A stretch of 64,000 bases of DNA, from contig NZ_AP024660.1 in assembly GCF_019977395.1 (NCBI RefSeq), positions 558,001-622,000 on the forward strand, in the 5' to 3' direction. The stretch comes from Arthrobacter sp. NicSoilC5 (GTDB lineage Bacteria > Actinomycetota > Actinomycetes > Actinomycetales > Micrococcaceae). The translations under genes and the position numbers were made by a program. The stretch's first letter is position 1. Each line of letters begins with the position of its first letter. The notes beneath the pieces were generated by a model, which was not told where the DNA came from, did not search any database, and saw only the letters and a list, made by a program, of their open reading frames with translations. Positions 8,270-16,717 of this stretch are shown here, one piece after another.

Positions 8270-8839
8270 ATGAAAGCCCCTGAAGAGACATCCGGTCAGT
8301 CGCCCGCCATCTCCCCGCGTGGACCCGTGTTCGTCGACGCGTCAGGCCGCCGGCTCCAGCGGGTCAAGATGATCGGACTCGGGGTCGTCGGGCTTGTGGC
8401 GGCATACGTCATCCTCGTAGTGGCCGCCTTCATCGGCGGGTCCGGATCCTCGGCACCATTCCTTCCCCTGCCGGCCGCCGCCGGACCCCGCGAAACGCCA
8501 ACAACCCCGCCCTCTGCCGATCCGCGGGCCGGCCTGACCGGGCCCGCCGTTCCCGTTGTTGAGCAGTCGCCGGCGGCCGTCCCGGTGCCCGTCTCTGCTG
8601 TTACTGCCGTACCTCCGGCGGAGGGTGCCGCCGTCGTGCCCGCTGCGCCCGCTGCCCCCGCCGCTGCTCCTGCCCCGGCTCCGACCGCCGCCCCCGGAAC
8701 ATCCGGAATCGCCACCGGCACCGGCGCAACCGCCCCTGGATCCAGCGGAACAGCGCCGGGCTCCAGCGCGACCGCCCCCGGCGCGAGCGGCTCGGCGCCG
8801 GGCCAGACCACACGGCCCACCGCCCCCGCGCACCAGTAA
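8270..8839 (+). CDS. Single-pass membrane protein with Pro/Ala/Ser-rich repeat tail
   Basis: No family recognised. The 189-residue protein has a short cytoplasmic N-terminus, one membrane helix (about residues 35-57, GLGVVGLVAAYVILVVAAF) and a long low-complexity outer tail rich in Pro, Ala, Thr, Ser and Gly. The last part repeats TAPGSSG-like units (TAPGSSG, TAPGSSA, TAPGASG, SAPGQ), which looks like a cell-wall-spanning or glycosylated spacer. Its stop at 8837-8839 is 1 nt before the ATG of the deacetylase-glycosyltransferase, so the two are coupled and probably act together. A scaffold or regulatory subunit for polysaccharide synthesis is inferred from coupling only. Confidence 0.75.
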   Translation: MKAPEETSGQSPAISPRGPVFVDASGRRLQRVKMIGLGVVGLVAAYVILVVAAFIGGSGSSAPFLPLPAAAGPRETPTTPPSADPRAGLTGPAVPVVEQSPAAVPVPVSAVTAVPPAEGAAVVPAAPAAPAAAPAPAPTAAPGTSGIATGTGATAPGSSGTAPGSSATAPGASGSAPGQTTRPTAPAHQ

Positions 8840-8840
8840 C

Positions 8841-11018
8841 ATGACCCGCCGGAATAAGGGTTCCCGACCCGCCACAAGCAACGTCCCCGCCTCTGTCAGG
8901 GCGCATTGGTTTGTCCTTCTCGCCACCCTGATGGCCCTGGGGCTCGCCCTGGCCGTGCAGGGATACATCCACCATCTGGGCGGAGCGCCCGGGGACTCCC
9001 TGCCGGCGGACAAAGCCGCAGGCGCCGTCCCCACAACGCTCTCGCACGGCGGTCCCGTGGTGGATTCGCGCGGCGGCTCCGTAACAACCGTCAGTCCGCC
9101 GGACCGGACCATCGCCCTGACCTTCGACGACGGCCCGGACCCCGTGTGGACGCCCCGCATCCTGGACGTACTTCGGGAACACCACGTCCACGCCACCTTC
9201 TTCGTTGTTGGTTCCGCGGCGGTGGACCACCCGGACCTGGTGCGCCGCATCGTGGCGGAAGGCCACGAAGTGGGCGTCCACACGCTGACCCACACCGACC
9301 TTGGCACAGCCCCCGACTGGCGCCGCGAACTGGAGGTGCAGGGCGGCCAGGATGCGATTGTGGGAGTGACGGGCCACGCGGCTTCCCTGCTGCGCCCGCC
9401 TTACACCGCCGGCAACAGCGCCATTACGAACGGCATGTGGTCCGCGCTCCACGGAATGGCCGACGAGGGCTACCTCACCGTGCTCAGCAGCCTGGACAGC
9501 GAGGACTGGCAGACCCCGGGCACCAAAGCGATCGAAGCCAACCTGACCCCGTCGGGGCCGCAGGGGCAAGTGGTCCTGATGCACGACGGCGGCGGGGACA
9601 GGGAACAGACCGTCGCCGCGCTGGACTCCGCCCTGTCGCGCTTCTCCGCGCAGGGGTACAAGGTCACCACGGTCGGGGACGCCGTGGGCGTTGACAGCAT
9701 GCGCCCCGCATCCAGCGTTGAACAGCTGCGCGGCTCTGCCCTGGTCTGGGGCATCCGCCTCAGCGATTTCGTCGTCTGGGCGATCTCCCTCGGGCTCGTC
9801 GCCGCCGGCGTCGTGACCTTCCTCCGTGCCGTCCTGGTCATGTTCTTCGCAGCACGCCATAGCCGTGCGGCACGGCGCCTCCCCGGATCGGGACGTGGCC
9901 GGCGCCGCGTCGACGTGATGGTGGGGCCCGTGGTGACTGAACCGGCGACCGTGATTGTCCCGGCCTATAACGAATCCGCCGGAATCGAAGCCGCAGTCCT
10001 GTCGATCCTTGCCTCCACGCACCCGGTCGAGGTCATCGTGGTGGACGACGGGTCCACCGACGGGACGGCGGACATCGTGGAGGCCCTCGACCTGCCCGGC
10101 GTCACCGTCATCCGCAAAGAGAACGGCGGCAAACCGTCCGCACTGAACGCAGGGATCCAGGCGGCCAGCCACGACCTGGTGGTCATGGTGGACGGTGACA
10201 CGGTCTTCGAGCCCGATACGGTGCGTGCCCTCATCCAGCCGTTTGCGGATCCCCGGGTGGGGGCAATTTCCGGCAACACCAAGGTGGCCAACCGGGGAGG
10301 CATCCTCGGCGCATGGCAGCACATCGAGTACGTCGTGGGGTTCAACCTCGACCGGAGGCTGTTCGACGTCGCCGAATGCATGCCCACCGTCCCCGGGGCC
10401 ATTGGCGCCTTCCGGATCGAGGCCCTCCGAAACGTCGGGGGCGTCAGCGACGACACGCTCGCCGAGGACACCGACCTGACCATGGCACTGTGCCGGGACG
10501 GCTGGCGGGTGGTGTACCAGGAGGACGCACGGGCCTGGACGGAGGCGCCCGCAACCCTCGGCGCCCTGTGGCGACAGCGGTACCGCTGGTGCTACGGCAC
10601 CCTCCAGGCCATGTGGAAGCACCGGGGTGCCGTGGTGCAGGGAGGTGCTGCGGGCAAGCTTGGCCGGCGTGGACTGGGCTACCTGCTGGTACTGCAGGTG
10701 CTGCTTCCCCTGTTCGCGCCCATCGTCGATGTCTTCGCCCTTTACGGCCTGATCTTCCTGGACCCGCTGCGGATCGGGGCGCTGTGGCTGATCTTCCTGG
10801 CGGTCCAATTGCTCATGGCCGCCTACGCATTCCGGCTCGACAGGGAACGGCTGGGACCGCTCTGGACACTCCCGCTGCAGCAGTTCGTCTACCGGCAGCT
10901 CATGTACCTGGTGGTCATCCAGGCCGTTGTCACGGCAGTTGCCGGCGTCCACCTGCGCTGGCACCGGATGGAGAGGTACGGCAGCCTGCGCGTCCCGCAG
11001 ACCCAAGGCCAGGGCTAG
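8841..11018 (+). CDS. Polysaccharide deacetylase-glycosyltransferase 2 fusion
   Basis: A 725-residue bifunctional membrane protein. After an N-terminal membrane helix (22-42) comes a NodB domain: TFDDGPD (94-100), HTLTH (147-151), RPPY (185-188) and LMHDG (246-250), the metal-binding and catalytic motifs of CE4 deacetylases. Helices near 301-337 lead to a processive GT2 domain with VPAYNES (373-379), VDDGS (401-405), DGD (451-453), ED (542-543) and QRYRW (579-583), as in NodC, PgaC, hyaluronan and chitin synthases. Several membrane helices follow. The enzyme would polymerise an N-acetylhexosamine chain inside and de-N-acetylate it outside, analogous to PgaC plus PgaB. This fusion is known in actinobacteria; the product here is unknown. 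Confidence 0.92.
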   Translation: MTRRNKGSRPATSNVPASVRAHWFVLLATLMALGLALAVQGYIHHLGGAPGDSLPADKAAGAVPTTLSHGGPVVDSRGGSVTTVSPPDRTIALTFDDGPDPVWTPRILDVLREHHVHATFFVVGSAAVDHPDLVRRIVAEGHEVGVHTLTHTDLGTAPDWRRELEVQGGQDAIVGVTGHAASLLRPPYTAGNSAITNGMWSALHGMADEGYLTVLSSLDSEDWQTPGTKAIEANLTPSGPQGQVVLMHDGGGDREQTVAALDSALSRFSAQGYKVTTVGDAVGVDSMRPASSVEQLRGSALVWGIRLSDFVVWAISLGLVAAGVVTFLRAVLVMFFAARHSRAARRLPGSGRGRRRVDVMVGPVVTEPATVIVPAYNESAGIEAAVLSILASTHPVEVIVVDDGSTDGTADIVEALDLPGVTVIRKENGGKPSALNAGIQAASHDLVVMVDGDTVFEPDTVRALIQPFADPRVGAISGNTKVANRGGILGAWQHIEYVVGFNLDRRLFDVAECMPTVPGAIGAFRIEALRNVGGVSDDTLAEDTDLTMALCRDGWRVVYQEDARAWTEAPATLGALWRQRYRWCYGTLQAMWKHRGAVVQGGAAGKLGRRGLGYLLVLQVLLPLFAPIVDVFALYGLIFLDPLRIGALWLIFLAVQLLMAAYAFRLDRERLGPLWTLPLQQFVYRQLMYLVVIQAVVTAVAGVHLRWHRMERYGSLRVPQTQGQG

Positions 11019-11020
11019 GG

Positions 11021-11026
11021 TAAGTT
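11021..11026 (+). promoter_or_regulatory. -10 box for leaderless YciI-like gene
   Basis: TAAGTT ends 7 nt before ATG 11034 and no Shine-Dalgarno lies between, fitting a leaderless start separate from the fusion gene that ends at 11018. Confidence 0.45.
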
Positions 11027-11033
11027 CAGGCCC

Positions 11034-11312
11034 ATGGAATGTGTCGTGATCTACAGCTTGCGCGAGGGCGTGGACAGATCCACCGTCATGGACGTCTATC
11101 CCCGCCACAAGGCGTACTACGAGGCTTTCCGGGCCGCCGGGGGAGGACTGCTCGCCCTTGGCCCCTTCCAGTCTCCGGAGCCCGGCCTGAGCTCGATGGG
11201 CATCTTCACGTCGTCCGGGGAGGCCGAACGTTTCATTGCCGGTGACCCCTTCGTGACGGAAGGTCTCGCGGACCCTAAGCTGCTCGAATGGAACGCCGTG
11301 CACCTGGCGTAG
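11034..11312 (+). CDS. YciI-like (YCII domain) protein
   Basis: A complete 92-residue YCII-related domain with the characteristic YPRHKAYYEAF and AGDPFVTEGL segments. The fold is a dimeric ferredoxin-like alpha-beta barrel; most members lack a known reaction and the conserved His/Asp pair suggests a small-molecule enzyme. It starts 15 nt after the fusion gene but has its own probable -10 box. The lactonase gene begins 41 nt downstream on the same strand. Confidence 0.8.
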   Translation: MECVVIYSLREGVDRSTVMDVYPRHKAYYEAFRAAGGGLLALGPFQSPEPGLSSMGIFTSSGEAERFIAGDPFVTEGLADPKLLEWNAVHLA

Positions 11313-11353
11313 GCGGGCACGGCAGCAAAACTGGACGGCGAAGGGGCTTTCTC

Positions 11354-12247
11354 ATGGGTGACGGACTGACGGCCGGCGTGCTGGAGCGCCTGTACACCGG
11401 TACGGTGTGGGCGGAGGGGCCATTGTGGGTGCCGTCGTCGCAGACTGTGCGGTGGAGCGATATCCCCAACGACCGCATTCTCGAGTTCCACCCGGACACC
11501 GGGGTGACACAGGAATACGCGACTGGCGTGGAGTTCACCAATGGCCGTACTCTCGACGCCGACGGCAGCGTGGTGCAGTGCAGCCACGGCCGGCGCCGGG
11601 TGGAACGCGACCGGGATGGGACCGTCACCGGCCTGGTTGACTCCTTCCAGGGCCGCCGGCTGAATTCGCCCAACGACGTGGTGATTGCCCGCGACGCCGG
11701 CATCTGGTTCACGGACCCGCCCTACGGGATCCTTCCGGGAACAAAGGAAGGCCATGAGGGAGAGCAGGAATATGGGGGCTGCCATGTGTTCCGCTTCGAC
11801 CCGGCCTCCGGAACGCTGACCCCCGTGGTGACCGACCTCGTGCATCCCAACGGACTGGCCTTGTCGCCGGACGAATCTGTCCTCTACGTCGCGGACACCG
11901 CCGGCAGCGCCTACGGGGTCCCGCTGCGGATCGCCACCTACGCCGTGCGTGACGGCCACTGCAGCCCCAGGACCGGCACTCTCGAGTTGGAGGACGGCCA
12001 CCCGGCCGACGGGCTGCGGGTGGACGTCGAGGGACGGATCTGGACCTCGGCCGGCCCCTCCGTGCGGATCTACTCACCGTCCTTCGAACTCCTGGGCACC
12101 ATCACCGTGCCGGAGACCGTCTCCAACCTGTGCTTTGGCGGACCCGACGGGCAGGACCTCTACCTGACCGCAACCACCAGCCTGTACCGGATCCGCACCA
12201 CCACCACGGACGCGGCCGCACGCAACCATCCCACCGACCGCAACTGA
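11354..12247 (+). CDS. SMP-30/gluconolactonase-family lactonase
   Basis: A 297-residue six-bladed beta-propeller enzyme of the SMP-30/Gnl/LRE-like family, which hydrolyses sugar lactones or related esters with a divalent metal. Metal-ligand motifs are visible in order: WAEGPLW (Glu), SPNDVV (Asn), HPNGLALSPD (Asn) and HPADGLRVDVEG (Asp). ATG 11354 follows GAAGGGG with suitable spacing; an earlier ATG at 11288 lies inside the YciI-like gene and is unlikely. The aldo-keto reductase starts 15 nt downstream, so both probably form an operon acting on sugars or sugar acids. Substrate is not determinable. Confidence 0.88.
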   Translation: MGDGLTAGVLERLYTGTVWAEGPLWVPSSQTVRWSDIPNDRILEFHPDTGVTQEYATGVEFTNGRTLDADGSVVQCSHGRRRVERDRDGTVTGLVDSFQGRRLNSPNDVVIARDAGIWFTDPPYGILPGTKEGHEGEQEYGGCHVFRFDPASGTLTPVVTDLVHPNGLALSPDESVLYVADTAGSAYGVPLRIATYAVRDGHCSPRTGTLELEDGHPADGLRVDVEGRIWTSAGPSVRIYSPSFELLGTITVPETVSNLCFGGPDGQDLYLTATTSLYRIRTTTTDAAARNHPTDRN

Positions 12248-12262
12248 ACGCGAGGACACACC

Positions 12263-13294
12263 ATGCAGCACCGGACCCTGGGCCACAGCGGCGCCGTCGT
12301 CACCAGCTTCGCGCTGGGCACCATGACCTTCGGCGCGGAGGCGACCGAGGAAACATCCCATGACATCCTGGACAGCTACTTCGAAGCGGGCGGCAACTTC
12401 ATCGACACCGCCGACGTCTACAGCTCGGGCGTGTCCGAAGAAATCATCGGCCGCTGGCTGGCCCGGCGGCCCGGCCTGCGGGACACAGCGGTGGTTGCGA
12501 CCAAGGGGCGTTTTCCCATGGGGACCGCACCAAACGATGTCGGAACATCCCGGCGGCACCTGACCCGCGCCCTGGACGATTCCCTCCGCCGCCTGGGCGT
12601 GGAGCAGATCGACCTCTACCAGATGCACGCGTGGGATCCCATCACGCCCGTTGAGGAAACCCTCCGGTTCCTGGAAGATGCCGTGACCCGCGGCAAGATC
12701 GCCTACTACGGCTTCTCGAACTTCCTGGGCTGGCAGCTCACCAAGGCTGTCCATGTGGCCCGCAGCCAGGGATGGCACCCGCCCGTCAGCCTGCAGCCGC
12801 AATACAGCCTCCTGGTCAGGGACATCGAGTTCGAGATCGTGCCGGCCGCGCTTGACGCCGGGATCGGCCTGCTGCCGTGGTCGCCCCTGGGCGGCGGATG
12901 GTTGTCGGGCAAGTACAGGCGTGACCAGAGTCCTTCCGGGGCAACCCGCCTGGGGGAGAACCCCGAACGCGGCATGGAAGCCTGGAAGGCGCGCAACGAC
13001 AATCCGCGCACATGGACGGTGATCGAAGCTGTGGAAGGCATCGCGGCCTCCCATGGCGTCAGCCCCTCCCAGGTTGCCCTGGCCTGGCTGGCGGACCGGC
13101 CTGCCGTAACGTCGGTGATCCTGGGTGCCCGGTCCACGGAACAGCTCGCTGACAACCTGGCGGCCGGCAACCTGAGCCTCAGCGCGGACGAGGTCAGCCG
13201 GCTCACCGAGGCCAGCCGGCCCGAGTTAGGGGTGTATCCCTACGGCCCCATGGCCCAGGAGCAGCGCAGCCGCAAAATGGAGGGCGGCAGGTAG
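12263..13294 (+). CDS. Aldo/keto reductase
   Basis: A 343-residue NADPH-dependent oxidoreductase with the AKR tetrad visible: Asp and Tyr in FIDTADVYSSG, Lys in VVATKGRF and His in LYQMHAWD. The C-terminal nucleotide-binding signature SVILGARSTEQL is also present. Length and the GVSPSQVALAWLADRP segment place it with the YghZ/Tas-like group that acts on small aldehydes and ketones. GAGGACACACC precedes the ATG. It follows the lactonase by 15 nt, suggesting joint sugar metabolism. Confidence 0.93.
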   Translation: MQHRTLGHSGAVVTSFALGTMTFGAEATEETSHDILDSYFEAGGNFIDTADVYSSGVSEEIIGRWLARRPGLRDTAVVATKGRFPMGTAPNDVGTSRRHLTRALDDSLRRLGVEQIDLYQMHAWDPITPVEETLRFLEDAVTRGKIAYYGFSNFLGWQLTKAVHVARSQGWHPPVSLQPQYSLLVRDIEFEIVPAALDAGIGLLPWSPLGGGWLSGKYRRDQSPSGATRLGENPERGMEAWKARNDNPRTWTVIEAVEGIAASHGVSPSQVALAWLADRPAVTSVILGARSTEQLADNLAAGNLSLSADEVSRLTEASRPELGVYPYGPMAQEQRSRKMEGGR

Positions 13295-13322
13295 CCCATC
13301 CGGGAGAGGAAGCCGCCGCGCT

Positions 13323-13568
13323 TCACTGGGCGTGCTTCAACACGTCCGGCAGCTCCTCCACGTACACCGTTTGCGGCGGGTCGAAATAGATCACCAACAC
13401 TTCAGCGCCCACCGGATAATCGCTCTTCTTGTCGAACGGGTGGGCGTGGAAGGCCATGGTGCCGCCAAGGTATGGCAGCATGACTTCGCCGATGGTGCCC
13501 GGGCCGATGCGCCCGGTTACCCGGCCGATTTTCCCGGTCAGGCTCCGGTCGATGTCCCTGCGTACCAT
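13323..13568 (-). CDS. Small beta-rich protein, possible NfeD-type OB-fold partner of the flotillin
   Basis: An 81-residue protein from ATG 13568 (an in-frame start at 13625 lies inside the flotillin gene). Segments such as LTGKIGRVTGRIGPGTIGEVML and GAEVLVIYFDPPQTVYVEEL alternate beta strands and turns, resembling the C-terminal OB-fold of NfeD proteins. NfeD family members are regularly encoded next to flotillin/SPFH genes. It follows the flotillin stop by 16 nt on the same strand, so co-transcription is likely. It has no membrane segment or protease domain, so it would be a minimal form. The OB-fold call rests on pattern and context. Confidence 0.6.
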   Translation of the reverse strand: MVRRDIDRSLTGKIGRVTGRIGPGTIGEVMLPYLGGTMAFHAHPFDKKSDYPVGAEVLVIYFDPPQTVYVEELPDVLKHAQ

Positions 13569-13584
13569 GGCGTGCCCGGAATCC

Positions 13585-15018
13585 CTACGCGCCCGGCGCC
13601 TTGGCCTGGCGCTTGGTGTCTTCACCCTTCCGGAGCGCCGATGCGAGGGCCGGAAGGTAGTCGCCAGCCTGCGCCAGGATTCCGCCCAGCATCTTGTTGA
13701 CGCCCTCGCCGCCGTTCAGGACGGTCATTTGGCCAACATGCGAGAACGGCTCGGCCGCTGCGGCAATGATGGCCGGCATGTTCTCGGCAAGCTGCTGGGA
13801 GATGACCGCGTCCTGGTTGGTACCCAGCGCTTCCGCGCGGGCCTTGATGCCGTCGGCCTCCGCGAGCGCCTTGGCCTTGATCGCTGACGCTGCGGCGTCG
13901 CCTTTCGCCCTGGTCGCTGCGGCTTCGGCCTCGCCGGTGACCTTGGTGGCTCCAGCCGCGGCGGCCGCCGCGGTGGCGTTGGCCTGCGCCTGGAGTTCGG
14001 TGCGGCGGGCGTTGGCCTGGGCCTCAAGCTCGGTGCGGCGTGCCAGGGCCTCGGCTGCGCTGATGTCCGCCGCCTTCTGGCCCTCTGCGTCGGTGCGTTT
14101 GGCGTAGGCTTTCGCGTCCGCAGGTTTCCGGATGCTGGTCTGCAGCTTCTGCTCTTCCCGGTCCGCCTCAAGCTTGGCAACCTCCGTTTCCTGCACCACC
14201 ACCTGCTGCCGGGCCGTGGCTTCGGCCAGCGGGCCGGCCTGGGCAGCATTCGCCCGGGCACGCTCGGCGTTGGCCTGGGCCACCGACTGCCGGATGGCTG
14301 AGACGCTTTGCGCATCCGCGATCAGGGCCGCCGCCTCCGCCTCCTTTTCCGCCGCCTCCCGGTTACGGGTGGCCTCGGCGATCCGGGCTTCCATCTTCAC
14401 CTGCGCGATATGCGGCTTGGCGATGTTCTGGATATAGCCGGTGGGGTCCTGCAGGTCCTTGATCTGCAGCGAGTCCACCACAAGGCCCAGTTTCTCCATT
14501 TCCACGCCGCTGGCGCTGCGGACCTGCGAGGCGAGTTTGTCCCGCTCGCGGATGATCTCCTCGACGGTCATGCTGCCGATGATGGAACGCAGGTGGCCTT
14601 CGAAGACGTTGTACACCTGGCTTTCCATCTTTGGTTGCTGGCCCAGGAAGCGGCGGGCGGCATTGGCGATAAAGGGCGGTGCGTCCCCAATCTTGTAAAT
14701 GACGACCCCCTCCACGATGACCTGGATGCCCTGTGAGGTAACGCAGGAAACCTTGAGTTCAGTTTCATTCAGGGTCAGCGACAGGGGCCGCACGGTCTGG
14801 AGGCCGGGAAGGACCAGGGCGCCCTTGCCCGTGACGATTTTGAAATCCATTCCTTCCCTGGTTTCCAGGGTTCCCCGGGTCAGCCCGGAAATGATCAGGG
14901 CCTCGTTTGGCTCAGCCACCTTCCACATCAGCTTCGTGGCCACCCAAATGAAACCAACGGCAAACAGCACTCCGAGAATAATGGCGATAAGTGGAAAGAA
15001 CGGTGCAAAGTCCGGCAT
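13585..15018 (-). CDS. Flotillin-like SPFH-domain membrane protein
   Basis: A 477-residue protein with one N-terminal membrane helix (about residues 5-30), an SPFH/Band 7 domain (about 35-220) and a long Ala/Glu/Arg-rich coiled coil (about 220-420) with many EA-A repeats, ending in a short tail. This is the layout of bacterial flotillins (FloT/YuaG), which scaffold membrane microdomains. ATG 15018 has AAAGGAC six bases upstream; an in-frame start at 15084 has no ribosome site. It is the first gene of a two-gene unit with the small gene at 13568. Confidence 0.9.
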   Translation of the reverse strand: MPDFAPFFPLIAIILGVLFAVGFIWVATKLMWKVAEPNEALIISGLTRGTLETREGMDFKIVTGKGALVLPGLQTVRPLSLTLNETELKVSCVTSQGIQVIVEGVVIYKIGDAPPFIANAARRFLGQQPKMESQVYNVFEGHLRSIIGSMTVEEIIRERDKLASQVRSASGVEMEKLGLVVDSLQIKDLQDPTGYIQNIAKPHIAQVKMEARIAEATRNREAAEKEAEAAALIADAQSVSAIRQSVAQANAERARANAAQAGPLAEATARQQVVVQETEVAKLEADREEQKLQTSIRKPADAKAYAKRTDAEGQKAADISAAEALARRTELEAQANARRTELQAQANATAAAAAAGATKVTGEAEAAATRAKGDAAASAIKAKALAEADGIKARAEALGTNQDAVISQQLAENMPAIIAAAAEPFSHVGQMTVLNGGEGVNKMLGGILAQAGDYLPALASALRKGEDTKRQAKAPGA

Positions 15019-15388
15019 GGCCAGGTCCTTTCGACGCCGCAAAACGGCATCACGGTGAAAACCCCAATAAATGCAGCCGTCCAATTACCCGACCAATGAA
15101 AGTGCCGTCAATTCCGGTGCACCTGGCCGGCTGTTGTAGACAGTCTGATTGGGCCCCGCCCAAGAGTCCAGAGCGGTGACGATATTTGCCTGCGGCAACG
15201 GAATAAGGCGTACGACGGCGGCACCTGGCATCCGCCGCCGGCGGCCGGGAAGCCGTTGACATGGGCAACTACTGCTCGCACGATGGGAAGACGAACCGCA
15301 ATGCGGGTCCAGCGCCTGGTTTCACTATTCCTTTCCTTGTTGTGCATTCAAGCCGGGCGTTCTACTACATCTGACCAATGGAGTGATG
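15019..15388. promoter_or_regulatory. 370-nt divergent spacer with promoter of the MFS operon
   Basis: This gap separates flotillin (minus) and the transporter (plus). TTGACA (15256-15261), a perfect -35, is followed after 17 nt by CACGAT (15279-15284), a weak -10, giving a leader of about 100 nt before ATG 15389. Short open frames here lack ribosome sites and codon bias, and I see no gene. The flotillin promoter was not pinned down. Confidence 0.4.
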
Positions 15389-16711
15389 ATGAGTATTCAA
15401 GGAGTGACCCGGGAGCAGGCCGTCAGGCGCGCCACCGTGGCAAGCGTGGTGGGTACCACCATCGAGTGGTACGACTTCTTCCTCTACGGGACTGCCGCCG
15501 CACTGGTGTTTCCCCAGCTGTTCTTCCCGGGCCAGGTGGCCTTTGCCGGTGTGCTGGCCGCCTTCGGCACCCAGTTCGTCGGCTTTGTGGCCAGGCCAAT
15601 CGGCGCCGCCATATTCGGCCATTTCGGTGACCGGATCGGCCGCAAGACAACACTCATGGCCACGCTGTTCCTGATGGCGTTCGGAACGGTGCTGATCGGC
15701 TGCCTTCCGACCTATCAAAGCATCGGCGTGGCCGCGCCGGTCCTGCTGGTAGTCCTCCGCATCATCCAGGGCATCGGCGTGGGCGGTGAATGGGGCGGTT
15801 CTGTCCTGCTGAGCATGGAATGGGGCGACCAGAACCGCCGCGGCCTGTCCGCTTCCTGGCCGCAGATCGGGGTGCCGCTGGGCCTGGTCCTGTCCACCGG
15901 CGTCGTCAGGATCACCACCGCCGCCACCGGCACTGACGGATTCGCTGCCTACGGCTGGCGGATCCCGTTCATCCTGAGCATCATCCTGATCGGCGTGGGC
16001 CTGTTCGTCCGGCTCCGCGTCATCGAGAGCCCGGAGTTCGACGCAGTCCGGAAGTCGAACAAGGTGGTGCGTGCCCCGATCATCGAGGTGATCCGGCGGC
16101 AGCCCAAGGAAATCCTCCTCTCCGCCCTGGTCCGCACGTCGGAGCAGGCCCCGTTCTACCTGTTCATTACGTTCGTGATCACCTACGCCACCAAGCAGCT
16201 GAAGCTGGACAGCAATTCCATCCTTGATGACACACTGATCGCAGCCGCACTCGGGCTGATCAGTGTTCCCCTCTTCGGGCGCCTGTCAGACCGTTTCGGC
16301 CGGCGCCGCGTGTACGGAACCGGCATCGTGCTGACAGCGCTGTTCGCTTTCCCCTATTTTGGGTTGCTCAACACCAGGGACGCCCTGTGGGTTGGTGTTG
16401 CCGTCGTGGTCAGCCTGATCCTGCATGACATCCAGTACGGCCCGCAGGCTGCCTTGATCGCCGAAAGTTTTGACACCGACATCCGCTACACGGGCGCCGG
16501 CCTGGGGTACCAGCTCGCCAGCGTCGTCGCCGGTGGTCCCGCGCCCCTCATTGCCGCCGCCCTGCTGGCGACCTATGGGAACTCGACGTCGATCTCGCTG
16601 TACATCATCCTCTGCTGCGTGATCGCCATGGCCGCCCTCATCTTCCTTCCCAGGGCCAAGGGAGCCCTGGCCAAGGATGCCGCGGCCGCCGCCACGCCAG
16701 GACGCCCGTAG
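15389..16711 (+). CDS. MFS transporter, metabolite:H+ symporter (MHS) family
   Basis: A 440-residue 12-helix transporter. The N-terminal GTTIEWYDFFLYGTAAAL and GHFGDRIGRK motifs are hallmarks of the MHS branch (ShiA, ProP, KgtP, MhpT-like) that imports organic acids, osmolytes or aromatic acids with protons. Of three consecutive possible starts (GTG 15383, ATG 15386, ATG 15389) the last is chosen because GGAG at 15380-15383 is 5 nt away. The flavin reductase begins 6 nt after its stop, so transport and intracellular oxidation of one substrate are probably linked. Confidence 0.9.
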   Translation: MSIQGVTREQAVRRATVASVVGTTIEWYDFFLYGTAAALVFPQLFFPGQVAFAGVLAAFGTQFVGFVARPIGAAIFGHFGDRIGRKTTLMATLFLMAFGTVLIGCLPTYQSIGVAAPVLLVVLRIIQGIGVGGEWGGSVLLSMEWGDQNRRGLSASWPQIGVPLGLVLSTGVVRITTAATGTDGFAAYGWRIPFILSIILIGVGLFVRLRVIESPEFDAVRKSNKVVRAPIIEVIRRQPKEILLSALVRTSEQAPFYLFITFVITYATKQLKLDSNSILDDTLIAAALGLISVPLFGRLSDRFGRRRVYGTGIVLTALFAFPYFGLLNTRDALWVGVAVVVSLILHDIQYGPQAALIAESFDTDIRYTGAGLGYQLASVVAGGPAPLIAAALLATYGNSTSISLYIILCCVIAMAALIFLPRAKGALAKDAAAAATPGRP

Positions 16712-16717
16712 GACCGG

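Noticed and set aside
8601..11303. A 900-codon frame antisense to the deacetylase-glycosyltransferase gene.
   Set aside because: It is a shadow of the real gene, with no recognisable motif.
15108..15347. Small open frame in the flotillin-transporter spacer.
   Set aside because: No ribosome site, no family likeness, and it overlaps the likely promoter.
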